A stretch of 45,249 nt of DNA from Gemmataceae bacterium. Lineage in GTDB: Bacteria > Planctomycetota > Planctomycetia > Gemmatales > Gemmataceae. Both the position numbers and the translations under genes were made by a program. A model generated the notes under the pieces. It worked only from the letters and a program-made list of their open reading frames with translations. It did not search any database and was not told the DNA's origin. Shown piece by piece: positions 17,269-25,809 of this stretch (its first letter is position 1; each line of letters starts with the position of its first letter). The stretch lies in contig SIAQ01000033.1 in the NCBI GenBank assembly GCA_009697105.1, positions 1 to 45,249 on the forward strand, in the 5' to 3' direction.

Positions 17269-17304
17269 TTTCATTATTGACCGCATGAAAAGCAACAGTG
17301 AGCC

Positions 17305-18129
17305 ATGACCACCCCACACATCCTCATGTGTCCGCCGGACCATTACGGCATCGAATATGAGATCAATCCGTGGATGTCACGAACTCGCGGCGCCTCACCC
17401 GATCATGCCCGTCAGCAATGGCGTAACCTGCACGATACGCTCGTCCAACTTGGCGTGCAGATCGAACTGATGACGCCGCAACCGGGGCTGCCCGATCTCG
17501 TCTTCACGGCCAACGCCGGGCTGGTGTTTGGCAATCGCTTCTTCAGTTCGCAGTTCACCCATCCCGAACGCCAATGCGAAACGCCCCACTTCGATGCCTG
17601 GTTCGCCGCCCACGGTTTCACAGTCGAATATCTTCCCGAAGGCGTTTACTTCGAAGGCGCCGGCGACGCCCTTTTCTGCGGGCCAACGCTCTATGCCGGC
17701 TATCGAATCCGCAGCCATGCCGCGGGCCACATCCACCTCGGCAATGTGCTGCAGCGCATGGTGCTGCCGTTGGAGCTCGTCGATAAACGGTTCTACCATC
17801 TCGATACCTGCTTCTGTCCATTAGCGCCAGGCCAGGCGATCTACTTTCCCGGCGCGTTCGACAACTATGGCCGCACGGTGTTGGAGAAACATATCCCGCA
17901 CCTGATTCCCGTGATCGAAAGCGAGGCCGAGCGCTTCGCCTGCAATGCTGTTGTGGTTGGCAAGAAAGTCGTCATCAACGCCGGCAGCGACCGTCTGGCG
18001 GCGGATCTGCACGCCGCAGGATATGAATGTCATTTCGTGAAACTCGACGAGTTCATCAAGGCCGGCGGCAGCGCGAAATGCTTGACGCTGCGTCTCGACG
18101 GAGAAGACGCGGCGGTATGGGGCGACTGA
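17305..18129 (+). CDS. DDAH/amidinotransferase-superfamily enzyme (arginine-dihydrolase ArgZ-like)
   Basis: This 274-residue protein has the five-bladed propeller fold of guanidine-modifying enzymes, which hydrolyse arginine, dimethylarginine or related guanidino compounds. Diagnostic parts are the N-terminal LMCPPDHYGIEYEINPWM, PDLVFTANAGLVFGNRF (substrate acidic residue), the FEGAGDALF turn, the catalytic His165 in FYHLDTCF and the nucleophile Cys259 in GGSAKCLTL close to the C-terminus. All catalytic elements are present. The N-terminal block is the form seen in ArgZ-type arginine dihydrolases and in the N-terminal part of some bacterial ornithine cyclodeaminase fusions. Here it stands alone. 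Dimethylarginine versus arginine cannot be decided from sequence. It is a cytoplasmic protein. Confidence 0.87.
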   Translation: MTTPHILMCPPDHYGIEYEINPWMSRTRGASPDHARQQWRNLHDTLVQLGVQIELMTPQPGLPDLVFTANAGLVFGNRFFSSQFTHPERQCETPHFDAWFAAHGFTVEYLPEGVYFEGAGDALFCGPTLYAGYRIRSHAAGHIHLGNVLQRMVLPLELVDKRFYHLDTCFCPLAPGQAIYFPGAFDNYGRTVLEKHIPHLIPVIESEAERFACNAVVVGKKVVINAGSDRLAADLHAAGYECHFVKLDEFIKAGGSAKCLTLRLDGEDAAVWGD

Positions 18130-18143
18130 GCAATTCGCATATT

Positions 18144-18197
18144 CCGCTTGCGGCTTAGCGCTCGGATTATTCCACGCGAGCGCTAAGCCGCAAGCGG
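18144..18197. repeat. Family A nested palindrome, perfect (copy 6)
   Basis: Arms at 18144-18163 and 18178-18197 match the 20-base consensus and its reverse complement exactly, with a 14-base spacer. The element starts 15 bases after the preceding stop. Confidence 0.95.
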
Positions 18198-18323
18198 AGG
18201 TGCATGATGCCTACTCAGAATGATCGGTTTGCCCATTTCATTCGTCTTTTCTATGTGTAAATGGAAGAGAACCCGACATCGTTATGGTTTCCTCGCATAT
18301 CCCAGCCATGAAACGGATGAACC

Positions 18324-20726
18324 ATGAGACGCATTCTGTCGCTTGCCGTTGCTGCTTTTGCGCTAAGCGTGACGCCAGTATCCGCCCAACCGGACGACCC
18401 GCTGCCGCCTCGCGCGTTTCAGAAGATCGGCACCAGCAAATTCCGGCACGGGTCACGCATCCTGAGCCTTGCCTATTCGCCCGATGGGCAGACATTGATC
18501 GCCGGCGGAGGCAACGATCCGGTGCGATTCTGGAACGCCAAGACCGGCCAAGTCATTCGTGAAATCAACGAACCGTGGGTCAATTCATTCGCATTCAGCC
18601 CGAGCGGCGAGACGCTCGTCATGGGCGGGTATCAGAAAATCGTCCGCATGTGGAGCCTGAAGCTCAACAAGGAGATCGGCCGACTCGACGGGCACAAGGC
18701 ACCCATCAAGGCTGTCGCTGTCGCACCCGACACGTCGACTATTGCATCGGCAAGCCAAGACGGGTTGATCTACTTGTGGGACTGGAACACGAAAAGCAAG
18801 GTCACCGAACTACGAGGCCACACCGACGAGGTGACGGCGATCGCATTTTCACACGACCGCGACAGCACCTATTTCGCCTCGGGCGGCAGCGATCGCACGA
18901 TCGTTCTTTGGGACCTGACCGACAACAAAATCATGCGCAAACTCGACACGGGCTGTGCCGTGCTCGCCATCGATTTCGCCGCCGATGGCAAGACGCTGTT
19001 CTCGGCCGGCGACGATCACCTGATCCGCCGATGGGATGTCGCGGCGGGCAAACTCATCGACACGCTCCGTGGGCATGAAAACACCATCGTCTCGCTCGTC
19101 GTGGCGGGTGATAGCGTCATCACGGGATCGCTCGACCAGTCGATCCGCATCTGGGACGCCAAAACGGGCAACGTCGTCCGAACGATCCGGCGCGGCGCCG
19201 GTGCCGTTGACGCGCTTGCCGTCAGCAAGTCGGGCTCCATCGCGACGGCCGGATTGAGCGCGACGATCCGCCAATTCGACGCCAAGACCGGCGCCGAGAT
19301 TCTGCCTCACGCTGGCCCCGCTTCGAGCTTGCACTCCTTGTTTTTGACGCGCGACAACAAGCGTCTCGTCGGCGTTGCTTTCGATGGACAAGCGTTCGTC
19401 TGGGAAGCGACCGGCGGCAAGCTCGTTCGCCAATGGGATACCAAATTATCGGGCGACACGATCTGCGCGCTGGCCAACGACGGCAAATCGCTCGCCGTGG
19501 CCGGGGATTCCGTGCGCGTCTTTGACGCGTCCACCGGCATTGCGCTCGCAAGCCTCACGACTGAACCCGTCGTCGCCCTGGCATGGTCGCCCGATGGCGC
19601 CGCGCTCGCCATCGGCGTTCGCAGCGGGCAGATCGACCTCTGGAACTTGGCCGCGAAGAAAGTCGATCGCTCACTCAAATATCCGGGCTTGCTCCAAGCG
19701 GTCGCTTGGTCGCCCGATGGAGAAAAACTCGTCGCGGCGGGCGGCCAAAAGATGCACGTCTGGAACGCAATCTCGGGCGATCTGACGCGCTCATTCGACA
19801 TCAAGGACGGCCCGGCGCCGAAGCACCCGATCGTCGCGTCCCTCGTCTTCAGCCCGGACAGCAAGACGATTGCGGCCGGTCTGTTCGATGCATCCATCCG
19901 CGTCTTCAATGTGGGGGCACGCATCCCGTCCGACCCGCTGTTCCATCGCTCCTGCGAAGGGCATGCCAGCGTCGCCTATGCCCTGGCGTTTTCTCCCGAC
20001 GGCCGCACCCTGATTTCAGGCAGCTTCGATAGGACGGTTCGACTTTTCGAGGCGTTCAGCGGCAAGACAATCGCGACGTTCAAAGGCCACGGCGGTACCG
20101 TCGTCGGCGTCGCGTTCACACCCGATGGCCGCGCCGCCTTCTCCGGTAGCGCCGATACCGTCGTCTATCAATGGGACGTGCCCGGCTTGACAGGCAAAGG
20201 CACGCTGCCCGACCTCACGCTCACCCCGCAGGAAGTCGCCGATACCTGGACGCAGCTTACCATCGAGGATACAGCAAAAGGCCACGAGACCCTGTGGCGA
20301 GCAATCGCGTCGCCCAAACAGGCCGTGCCTAGCCTGACGAATAAGATTTACCTGGTGGAACCGGAGAACGTGCGGAAACTGTTCAAGGAACTTGATTCAG
20401 GCAACTTCGCAACTCGCAATGCCGCGATGGTCAAACTCATCGATTATGGCCGCTGGATGGAAGGACGCTATGACGAGGCATTGATCGACCCGCCGTCGCT
20501 AGAGTACAAGCGTCGCGTCGAGATATTGAAGGATAAGCTGAACCAGACCAATTCGCCGTCACTCGTGCAAGAACGATTGCGTCTACGCCGCTTCATGCTC
20601 ATCTGCGAACAGGTGGGCAGCGTTGAAGCAATCGAAGCACTGCAACTGATCGCGGCACGGGGACCGGAAGAGGACCTGCGCGATGAAGCCAAGGGATCGG
20701 TGGAAAGGTTGAAGAAGCGGAAATAG
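18324..20726 (+). CDS. Secreted WD40-repeat protein
   Basis: This 800-residue protein has a signal peptide (MRRILSLAVAAFALSVTPVSA) followed by roughly a dozen WD40 units (about residues 35-630). Examples are ILSLAYSPDGQTLIAGGG, IKAVAVAPDTSTIASASQ and VVGVAFTPDGRAAFSGSA. They should form two beta-propellers for protein-protein contacts. The C-terminal 170 residues are helical (LWRAIASPKQAVP, FKELDSGNFATRNAAMVKL) and match a tail frequently found on planctomycete WD40 proteins that I cannot name. The protein probably acts as a periplasmic scaffold. The ATG at 18324 is the start that preserves the signal peptide. The next gene starts 51 bases later but has its own strong ribosome site. Confidence 0.92.
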   Translation: MRRILSLAVAAFALSVTPVSAQPDDPLPPRAFQKIGTSKFRHGSRILSLAYSPDGQTLIAGGGNDPVRFWNAKTGQVIREINEPWVNSFAFSPSGETLVMGGYQKIVRMWSLKLNKEIGRLDGHKAPIKAVAVAPDTSTIASASQDGLIYLWDWNTKSKVTELRGHTDEVTAIAFSHDRDSTYFASGGSDRTIVLWDLTDNKIMRKLDTGCAVLAIDFAADGKTLFSAGDDHLIRRWDVAAGKLIDTLRGHENTIVSLVVAGDSVITGSLDQSIRIWDAKTGNVVRTIRRGAGAVDALAVSKSGSIATAGLSATIRQFDAKTGAEILPHAGPASSLHSLFLTRDNKRLVGVAFDGQAFVWEATGGKLVRQWDTKLSGDTICALANDGKSLAVAGDSVRVFDASTGIALASLTTEPVVALAWSPDGAALAIGVRSGQIDLWNLAAKKVDRSLKYPGLLQAVAWSPDGEKLVAAGGQKMHVWNAISGDLTRSFDIKDGPAPKHPIVASLVFSPDSKTIAAGLFDASIRVFNVGARIPSDPLFHRSCEGHASVAYALAFSPDGRTLISGSFDRTVRLFEAFSGKTIATFKGHGGTVVGVAFTPDGRAAFSGSADTVVYQWDVPGLTGKGTLPDLTLTPQEVADTWTQLTIEDTAKGHETLWRAIASPKQAVPSLTNKIYLVEPENVRKLFKELDSGNFATRNAAMVKLIDYGRWMEGRYDEALIDPPSLEYKRRVEILKDKLNQTNSPSLVQERLRLRRFMLICEQVGSVEAIEALQLIAARGPEEDLRDEAKGSVERLKKRK

Positions 20727-20777
20727 CTTCGCGGATAGTGCAAATTTGCTCCAAAGTACCTTAAGGAGGTGCAATCA

Positions 20778-21845
20778 ATGATCACATTCTTGGCCGTTGT
20801 CTGTGGATTGCTAGTCTGGTTTGTAGTCCGGTATGTGCTTACCGGATTCTTTGTCATCGATCAAAATGAGCGTGCCGTGCTCACGAGTTTCGGCCGCGCG
20901 CAGCGACTGGGGGATGCGACGACGCTCGATATCCCCATCTCGGAATCCCTCGATGAAGAAGAAAAACAACGTTACGCCTGGCCCCAGGTTCTTGTCATCC
21001 AGCCGGGGTTTCATTGGAAGCTGCCGTGGCAGGAAGTGCATCGAATCTCGATTGCCACGGGAACGATGAATATGGCGACCGATCCCGAATCTTCCCTCGC
21101 CAACAAACACGGCACGGTTCTGGAAGCCGTCACGAAGGACCAGCTGAACATCGGACTCGACGGTCAGATTCGTTTCCGCGTCTCCGAAACCAATCTCTAT
21201 GCCTACATCTTCGGCGTGAAACACCCGATGGCCCACGTCATGGGCTATTTCGTTTCCGTTCTTCGCGAAAGAATCGCCAATTTTGAATCGCCGCCGGTGG
21301 CATTCATTCCTGCACCAAGCGATACGAAACCGGCCGATGCAGGCGAAGAAAAATTCGGGGCGTCGTTCCGGGCCGATGAACGGGTTGCCAGCGATACGCA
21401 ATCGATTGACGCCGCCGTATCCTTTGGTGTCTCCATCAACGATCTGCGGAAGAATCTACGGGACCTGAATGAGCACATGGACCGCGAGTGCCGATCCTCG
21501 GCGGCGCGGTATGGCATGATTCTTGATGCGTCGTTGATTACCGGCATCGACCCGCCGCCGGAAGTCGAATCCGCTCTGGCTGCCATCAACACCGCGCATA
21601 ATACGGTTTCGTCCGACATCAGTTTGGCGCAGGCGGCGGCTGATCAAAAACTCGTCCAGTCCAAACGAGCGGTCGAGATCGAAACGTTGAAAGCGCAAGC
21701 CGAGATCGAACCGCTGGAACGCATGGCGACCCAGCTGGAGCTACTCAAGCGAACAGGGCCTGGGATTCTCGAAGCGTATGTTCGCAACGTCAAAATGTCA
21801 TTGTTCACCCGATCCGAACGGGCCTTTGTGGAGGTGCAATCATGA
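20778..21845 (+). CDS. SPFH/Band 7 membrane protein (HflK-like), first of a pair
   Basis: This 355-residue protein has one N-terminal membrane anchor (LAVVCGLLVWFVVRYVLTGF) followed by an SPFH domain. The domain is recognisable by FVIDQNERAVLTSFG, VLVIQPGFHWKLPWQEVHRI and TKDQLNIGLDGQIRFRV. An acidic coiled-coil-like stretch follows, about 245-330, rich in Ala/Glu. Such proteins oligomerise into membrane cages that organise microdomains or restrain proteases such as FtsH. The start is ATG at 20778, eight bases after AAGGAGG (20763-20769); a GTG inside that ribosome site is rejected. The stop overlaps the next SPFH gene by four bases (ATGA). Confidence 0.9.
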   Translation: MITFLAVVCGLLVWFVVRYVLTGFFVIDQNERAVLTSFGRAQRLGDATTLDIPISESLDEEEKQRYAWPQVLVIQPGFHWKLPWQEVHRISIATGTMNMATDPESSLANKHGTVLEAVTKDQLNIGLDGQIRFRVSETNLYAYIFGVKHPMAHVMGYFVSVLRERIANFESPPVAFIPAPSDTKPADAGEEKFGASFRADERVASDTQSIDAAVSFGVSINDLRKNLRDLNEHMDRECRSSAARYGMILDASLITGIDPPPEVESALAAINTAHNTVSSDISLAQAAADQKLVQSKRAVEIETLKAQAEIEPLERMATQLELLKRTGPGILEAYVRNVKMSLFTRSERAFVEVQS

Positions 21846-22741
21846 ATTTCCTCACGGTTTTCGGCGGGACGTTTCTCGGGGCACTCATCGTAGTTCCCAC
21901 GCTGTTTTCGATGGCAAAACTGTTTGGCATCTACGCGATCGTTCCGGAACGTCGTTGCTATGTCTATGTGCTGTTCGGACAGGTAGAAGCCAAGATCGAT
22001 GAGCCTGGCCTTTGGTTTTTGTGGCCAATCATCGGCTGGAAGGCGTTGATCGTGAATTGGCTGGGAACCTGTTACGTTCTCGATATGCGACTGGACCAGG
22101 TTTACATTCGCAGCGCGCCCGTCAACTCGGAGGAAGGCGCGCCGATGGGAATCGGGATCTGGTACGAGATGTACATCAGCGACCCGGTTGCCTACCTGTT
22201 CAAAAACACCGATCCAAGAGGCTCGCTGGGGGCCAACGTCGGTAATTCCACAGTCCGGTGCCTCAGCAATTTACCGTTGGCCAACATGATGGTAAATCGG
22301 CATGGCATGAGCCGAACCGTTCGCGACGAAGTTTCGCCCAAGTCCCATGAATGGGGTTATCGACTGGGGTCGGTCTACATTCGCAAGGTGCATTTTCGCG
22401 ACCACGAAATGATTCGGCAGATCGAAAGCAAAGTCGTCAACCGCCTACGCCAGGTCACATCGGCGATCAAGCAGGATGGAACCAACCAGGTGAACATCAT
22501 CACCAGTACCGCCGACCGCAAGGCGGCAATCGAATTCGCCAAAGCCGCCGCGATTCGCCCGCAATTGGTCGGCGAGGCGCTGCAGAAAATCTGCCAGGAT
22601 TCCGAGACCTCTGAAGCGTTGTTCACCATTCTGGAAACGCAGAAGCTGCTCGATGGCAAATCGCGATTGACGTTGGTTCCACAACAAAGCGGATTGCTGA
22701 CGGAGTTGCTTGCTGCGAGAGATTCGCCGGGAGTGACGTGA
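21842..22741 (+). CDS. SPFH/Band 7 membrane protein (HflC-like), second of a pair
   Basis: This 299-residue protein has an N-terminal membrane segment (FGGTFLGALIVVPTLFSMAK) and an SPFH domain with YAIVPERRCYVYVLFGQVEA, GLWFLWPIIGWKALIVNWLG and a C-terminal helical region. The short HflC-like length and the ATGA overlap with the preceding SPFH gene point to a hetero-oligomeric pair made in fixed ratio, as for HflK/HflC. The ribosome site GGAGG lies inside the previous gene. Sequence similarity to classical HflC is not strong by eye, so the pair is named by fold and arrangement only. It faces both membrane and cytoplasm or periplasm, depending on orientation. Confidence 0.87.
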   Translation: MNFLTVFGGTFLGALIVVPTLFSMAKLFGIYAIVPERRCYVYVLFGQVEAKIDEPGLWFLWPIIGWKALIVNWLGTCYVLDMRLDQVYIRSAPVNSEEGAPMGIGIWYEMYISDPVAYLFKNTDPRGSLGANVGNSTVRCLSNLPLANMMVNRHGMSRTVRDEVSPKSHEWGYRLGSVYIRKVHFRDHEMIRQIESKVVNRLRQVTSAIKQDGTNQVNIITSTADRKAAIEFAKAAAIRPQLVGEALQKICQDSETSEALFTILETQKLLDGKSRLTLVPQQSGLLTELLAARDSPGVT

Positions 22742-22755
22742 TGGCGATGATGTTG

Positions 22756-22810
22756 CCGCTTGCGGCTTAGCGCTCGCATGGTGCCATGCTGAGCGCTAAG
22801 CCGCAAGCGG
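22756..22810. repeat. Family A nested palindrome, perfect (copy 7)
   Basis: Arms at 22756-22775 and 22791-22810 are exact, and the spacer itself contains the palindrome GCATGGTGCCATGC, so the whole element is nested. It lies between the converging SPFH and pgi genes. Confidence 0.95.
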
Positions 22811-22828
22811 CAATGCAAATCGAGACGA

Positions 22829-24298
22829 CTACTGCGCCGCCGACGTCTTCAGCAACGCCTGCATGTTCTTCTTGTACATTTCCACACCCGGTTGGCCGTA
22901 GGGATTCACGCCCATCAGACGGCCTTCGACGACTGTGGCGAGCATCAGCATCTGCATCAACTGGCCCATCGTGTGCTCGCTGATCGTCGGCATGACGATG
23001 TCGGCAGTCGGGCGTGACACGTCTGCGTAGGCCTTGCTCGTGCCCTGCAACGCCGCCTGCATCACGTCTGGCAAGCCTTTGCGGTTGTACTGGTTCAGGT
23101 CGTCTTCGTTGCGGTCGGCCATGCCCACCATGATCGGCGGTTGCGAGACTGCCTTTACGACAAGATTGTTGATGACCTTGTCGCGTGCCCCTTCTTGATG
23201 TTGCTGACCGCGTGAGTGCAGGTCACGGGTTTGCACGGCGGTGATCGGCGTCGGCCCCTGGCCTTGCTTGCCTAGGCTCTCTGCGAGGAGCTGATCGTAC
23301 CAAAGGCCCAGCGCTTCGAGCTTTTTCGACCAGATCGACATTACGCGGATCGGTTTCTGATACTGCGTGTTCATCAGATAATTGACAGTAGCATATTGCA
23401 AAACGGGATTGGTCTCGAACCGCTCTTCGAGAAATCGCTTCGTCATCGCCGCCGCGCCGAGCAGCAAGGCGCGAACGTCCAGGCCCATGACGGCGGCGGG
23501 CAGCAGGCCGACCGGCGTGAAGATCGAAAACCGCCCGCCGACGTCGTCGGGAATCGTCAACACATCTTCCTCAGCGAAGCCGTCGGCCTTGCATAGGTTG
23601 CGGAGTTTGCCCGTCGCGCCGGTGATCGGCGCGATCAGTTTCTTCGTCATCGGCGAATGCAGGCCGTAGTATTCCGCCATCTCGCGGCGAATCGCGCGGT
23701 AAGCAACGGCGGTTTCCAACGTGCCGCCCGATTTGCTGATGACGGTCACGCCCCAGCGTTCATCGCGTTTGTCGGGATCGACGCAGGTGATCGACAGCAT
23801 CTCAAAGAGTTCGTGCAGCGAGTCGCTGTCGGCGTTGTTGCCTTCGAAGTAGATGCGTGGCGTGCCGGAGCGATCCTTCGCGGGCAATTCGTTGTGATAG
23901 GTGCTGCGCAGCGCGTCGAACAATGCCCGCGTGCCCATGTACGAGCCGCCGATGCCGAGTATGACGAAGCGATCCACCGATTCGCGCATGCGCTGAGCGA
24001 TGCGCATCACTTGGCCGAGTGTGCTGGCGTCGGGCGATTTTCGGCTTTGGTCGAGAAGGTTTTGCGGCAGGTCGATGAAGCCGGAATCGAGCGGTTGCAT
24101 CTCGAGCGGGACCTGGCGCAGCTCGCGTTCGGTCGCCACCTGGCTGCGAACCTGGAGCACACGCTGTGTGAGATCACGCAGTTTTCCCGGCGACAGAAAA
24201 TGCTGCTGGTGCATTTCCGCCGCGGGCGTCCAGTCCTCGATGGCCGGTGCAAGCAGATTGCGATAGTCGTACGAAATGGCTTCATCGGGTAGCTGCAT
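22829..24298 (-). CDS. pgi: Glucose-6-phosphate isomerase
   Basis: Pgi (EC 5.3.1.9) interconverts glucose-6-phosphate and fructose-6-phosphate in cytoplasmic glycolysis and gluconeogenesis. The 489-residue length is that of the shorter bacterial form. Two SIS domains are visible: the first with VILGIGGSYMGTRALFDAL (about 112-130) and VTVISKSGGTLETAVAYRA, the second leading to GGRFSIFTPVGLLPAAVMGL, a PGI signature. The C-terminal signature region reads MPTISEHTMGQLMQMLMLAT followed by NPYGQPGVEMYK, where the active-site Lys is expected. The start is the ATG ending at 24298. The gene diverges from apgM, so two glycolytic genes share a 152-base control region. Confidence 0.95.
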   Translation of the reverse strand: MQLPDEAISYDYRNLLAPAIEDWTPAAEMHQQHFLSPGKLRDLTQRVLQVRSQVATERELRQVPLEMQPLDSGFIDLPQNLLDQSRKSPDASTLGQVMRIAQRMRESVDRFVILGIGGSYMGTRALFDALRSTYHNELPAKDRSGTPRIYFEGNNADSDSLHELFEMLSITCVDPDKRDERWGVTVISKSGGTLETAVAYRAIRREMAEYYGLHSPMTKKLIAPITGATGKLRNLCKADGFAEEDVLTIPDDVGGRFSIFTPVGLLPAAVMGLDVRALLLGAAAMTKRFLEERFETNPVLQYATVNYLMNTQYQKPIRVMSIWSKKLEALGLWYDQLLAESLGKQGQGPTPITAVQTRDLHSRGQQHQEGARDKVINNLVVKAVSQPPIMVGMADRNEDDLNQYNRKGLPDVMQAALQGTSKAYADVSRPTADIVMPTISEHTMGQLMQMLMLATVVEGRLMGVNPYGQPGVEMYKKNMQALLKTSAAQ

Positions 24299-24331
24299 GG
24301 CGTCGGTCCTGGTTGTTTCGCGCGATTCCTT

Positions 24332-24381
24332 GTTTAGCTGGTTAAATGCCTCGCTAGCGTGACATTGCGCGGGCGCTAAAC
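24332..24381. repeat. Degenerate palindrome in the pgi/apgM promoter region
   Basis: GTTTAGC at 24332-24338 and GCTAAAC at 24375-24381 are the outer ends of a family B-like element. The inner parts differ (TCGCTAGCG between) and do not pair well. It is probably a diverged copy or a related family. Confidence 0.5.
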
Positions 24382-24450
24382 GAGATCAATCCGGTTTTTA
24401 TATCATATCCCATAACGGTACTCTTTTTCCACCGAACGGTAAATTCCACC

Positions 24451-25656
24451 ATGAATCTTCATCAATTGATGCGCGATCTTCGCGAGAACAACGGCAGCAA
24501 AATCGTTTTCCTGGTTGCAGACGGACTCGGCGGCCTTCCCTTGGAAGTGGGCGGCAAAACCGAACTCGAAACCGCTCGCACCGCCAACCTCGACGGCATG
24601 GTCCGCGAAGCCGTTTGCGGCCTCTCTATTCCCGTCCTTCCAGGTATCGCGCCGGGCAGCGGTCCGGGCCATCTCGGCCTATTCGGTTACGATCCGCTCG
24701 AATACCAGATCGGCCGCGGCATCCTTGAAGCGCTGGGCATCAACTTCCAAGTCGGCCCTCGCGATGTCGCCGTCCGTGGCAACTTCTGCACTGTCAACGA
24801 CAAAGGCCTCATCACCGATCGCCGCGCTGGCAGGCCGGCCACGGAACGCTGCATTGAGATGTGTAAGAAAATGCAAGCGATCAAAATTCCCGGCATTGAA
24901 ATCTTCGTCGAGCCGGTGCGTGAGCATCGCTTCGTCGTCGTTTTCCGCGGCGACAACCTCGGCGACGCCGTCAACGACACCGATCCGCAGGCCCTCAACG
25001 TCGCACCATTGCATGCCGTCGGCGAGGACGCGAATTCGCAGAACACCGCGAAAGCCGTCAATACGTTCATCGCCGAGGCTAGCAAGTTGTTGAAGAATGA
25101 CGCCCCGACGAACATGGTCACGCTGCGTGGGTTTGCGCGGTACCCCAAGATCGCCACGATGCAAGACATTTACGGTTTGCGCTGTGCCTGCATCGCCGTC
25201 TACCCGATGTACAAGGGCCTGGCGCGGCTCGTCGGCATGGACATCCTCGACGCCGGCGCGACGCTCAACGATCAAATCGAAACCCTGAAGAAGGTGTGGA
25301 AGGACTACGACTTTTTCTTCATGCACTACAAGTACACCGACAGCACCGGCGAAGATGGCAACTTCGCAGGGAAGGTCGAGAAGATCGAGCAACTCGACGC
25401 CGAGATCCCACGCATCCGCGCCCTTAATCCCGATGTGTTCATCGTCACAGGCGACCACAGCACGCCGAGCAAAATGCTGAGCCACAGTTGGCATCCGGTA
25501 CCGACCGTGCTGTGGGCGAAAACGGTGCGTCCCGACGGCGTCGTCGAGTTCGGCGAATCATTCTGCCTTCGCGGCGGGCTTGGCCAATTCGAGGCCAAGT
25601 ATCTGATGTCGCTAGCGATGGCCCACGCGGGGCGGCTGGCGAAGTATGGGGCTTGA
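24451..25656 (+). CDS. apgM: 2,3-bisphosphoglycerate-independent phosphoglycerate mutase, archaeal type
   Basis: This 401-residue protein is an alkaline-phosphatase-superfamily phosphoglycerate mutase of the ApgM branch (COG3635), which interconverts 3- and 2-phosphoglycerate. The metal-binding start is KIVFLVADGLGGLPLE. The nucleophile serine is in GIAPGSGPGHLGLFGYDP, and the late metal site is VTGDHSTPSKMLSHSWHPVP. The segment TDSTGEDGNFAGKVEKIEQ replaces the more usual histidine-containing version. Some members of this branch have been annotated as homoserine kinase, so the assignment relies on the conserved metal and nucleophile blocks and the divergent pgi neighbour. The start ATG at 24451 leaves a 152-base region shared with pgi. 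Confidence 0.9.
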   Translation: MNLHQLMRDLRENNGSKIVFLVADGLGGLPLEVGGKTELETARTANLDGMVREAVCGLSIPVLPGIAPGSGPGHLGLFGYDPLEYQIGRGILEALGINFQVGPRDVAVRGNFCTVNDKGLITDRRAGRPATERCIEMCKKMQAIKIPGIEIFVEPVREHRFVVVFRGDNLGDAVNDTDPQALNVAPLHAVGEDANSQNTAKAVNTFIAEASKLLKNDAPTNMVTLRGFARYPKIATMQDIYGLRCACIAVYPMYKGLARLVGMDILDAGATLNDQIETLKKVWKDYDFFFMHYKYTDSTGEDGNFAGKVEKIEQLDAEIPRIRALNPDVFIVTGDHSTPSKMLSHSWHPVPTVLWAKTVRPDGVVEFGESFCLRGGLGQFEAKYLMSLAMAHAGRLAKYGA

Positions 25657-25660
25657 AACA

Positions 25661-25677
25661 TTGCAGATTGCAGATTG
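25661..25677. repeat. Short tandem of TTGCAGA units
   Basis: TTGCAGATTGCAGATTG directly follows the apgM stop codon. The period is 7 bases, like the TTGTCAG array at 2926, but no inverted partner is present. Confidence 0.6.
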
Positions 25678-25809
25678 AAGGATCGATTGACAACGCGCCG
25701 GCGCGGTTGTGGATTTCGGCACGATAATTACCAGGCAGGCCATTGGAGCTTTCGGCTTCAACCTGATTCGTTCTCGTTCTTGGCAATTGACCAAATTGGA
25801 GGTCCAGCA

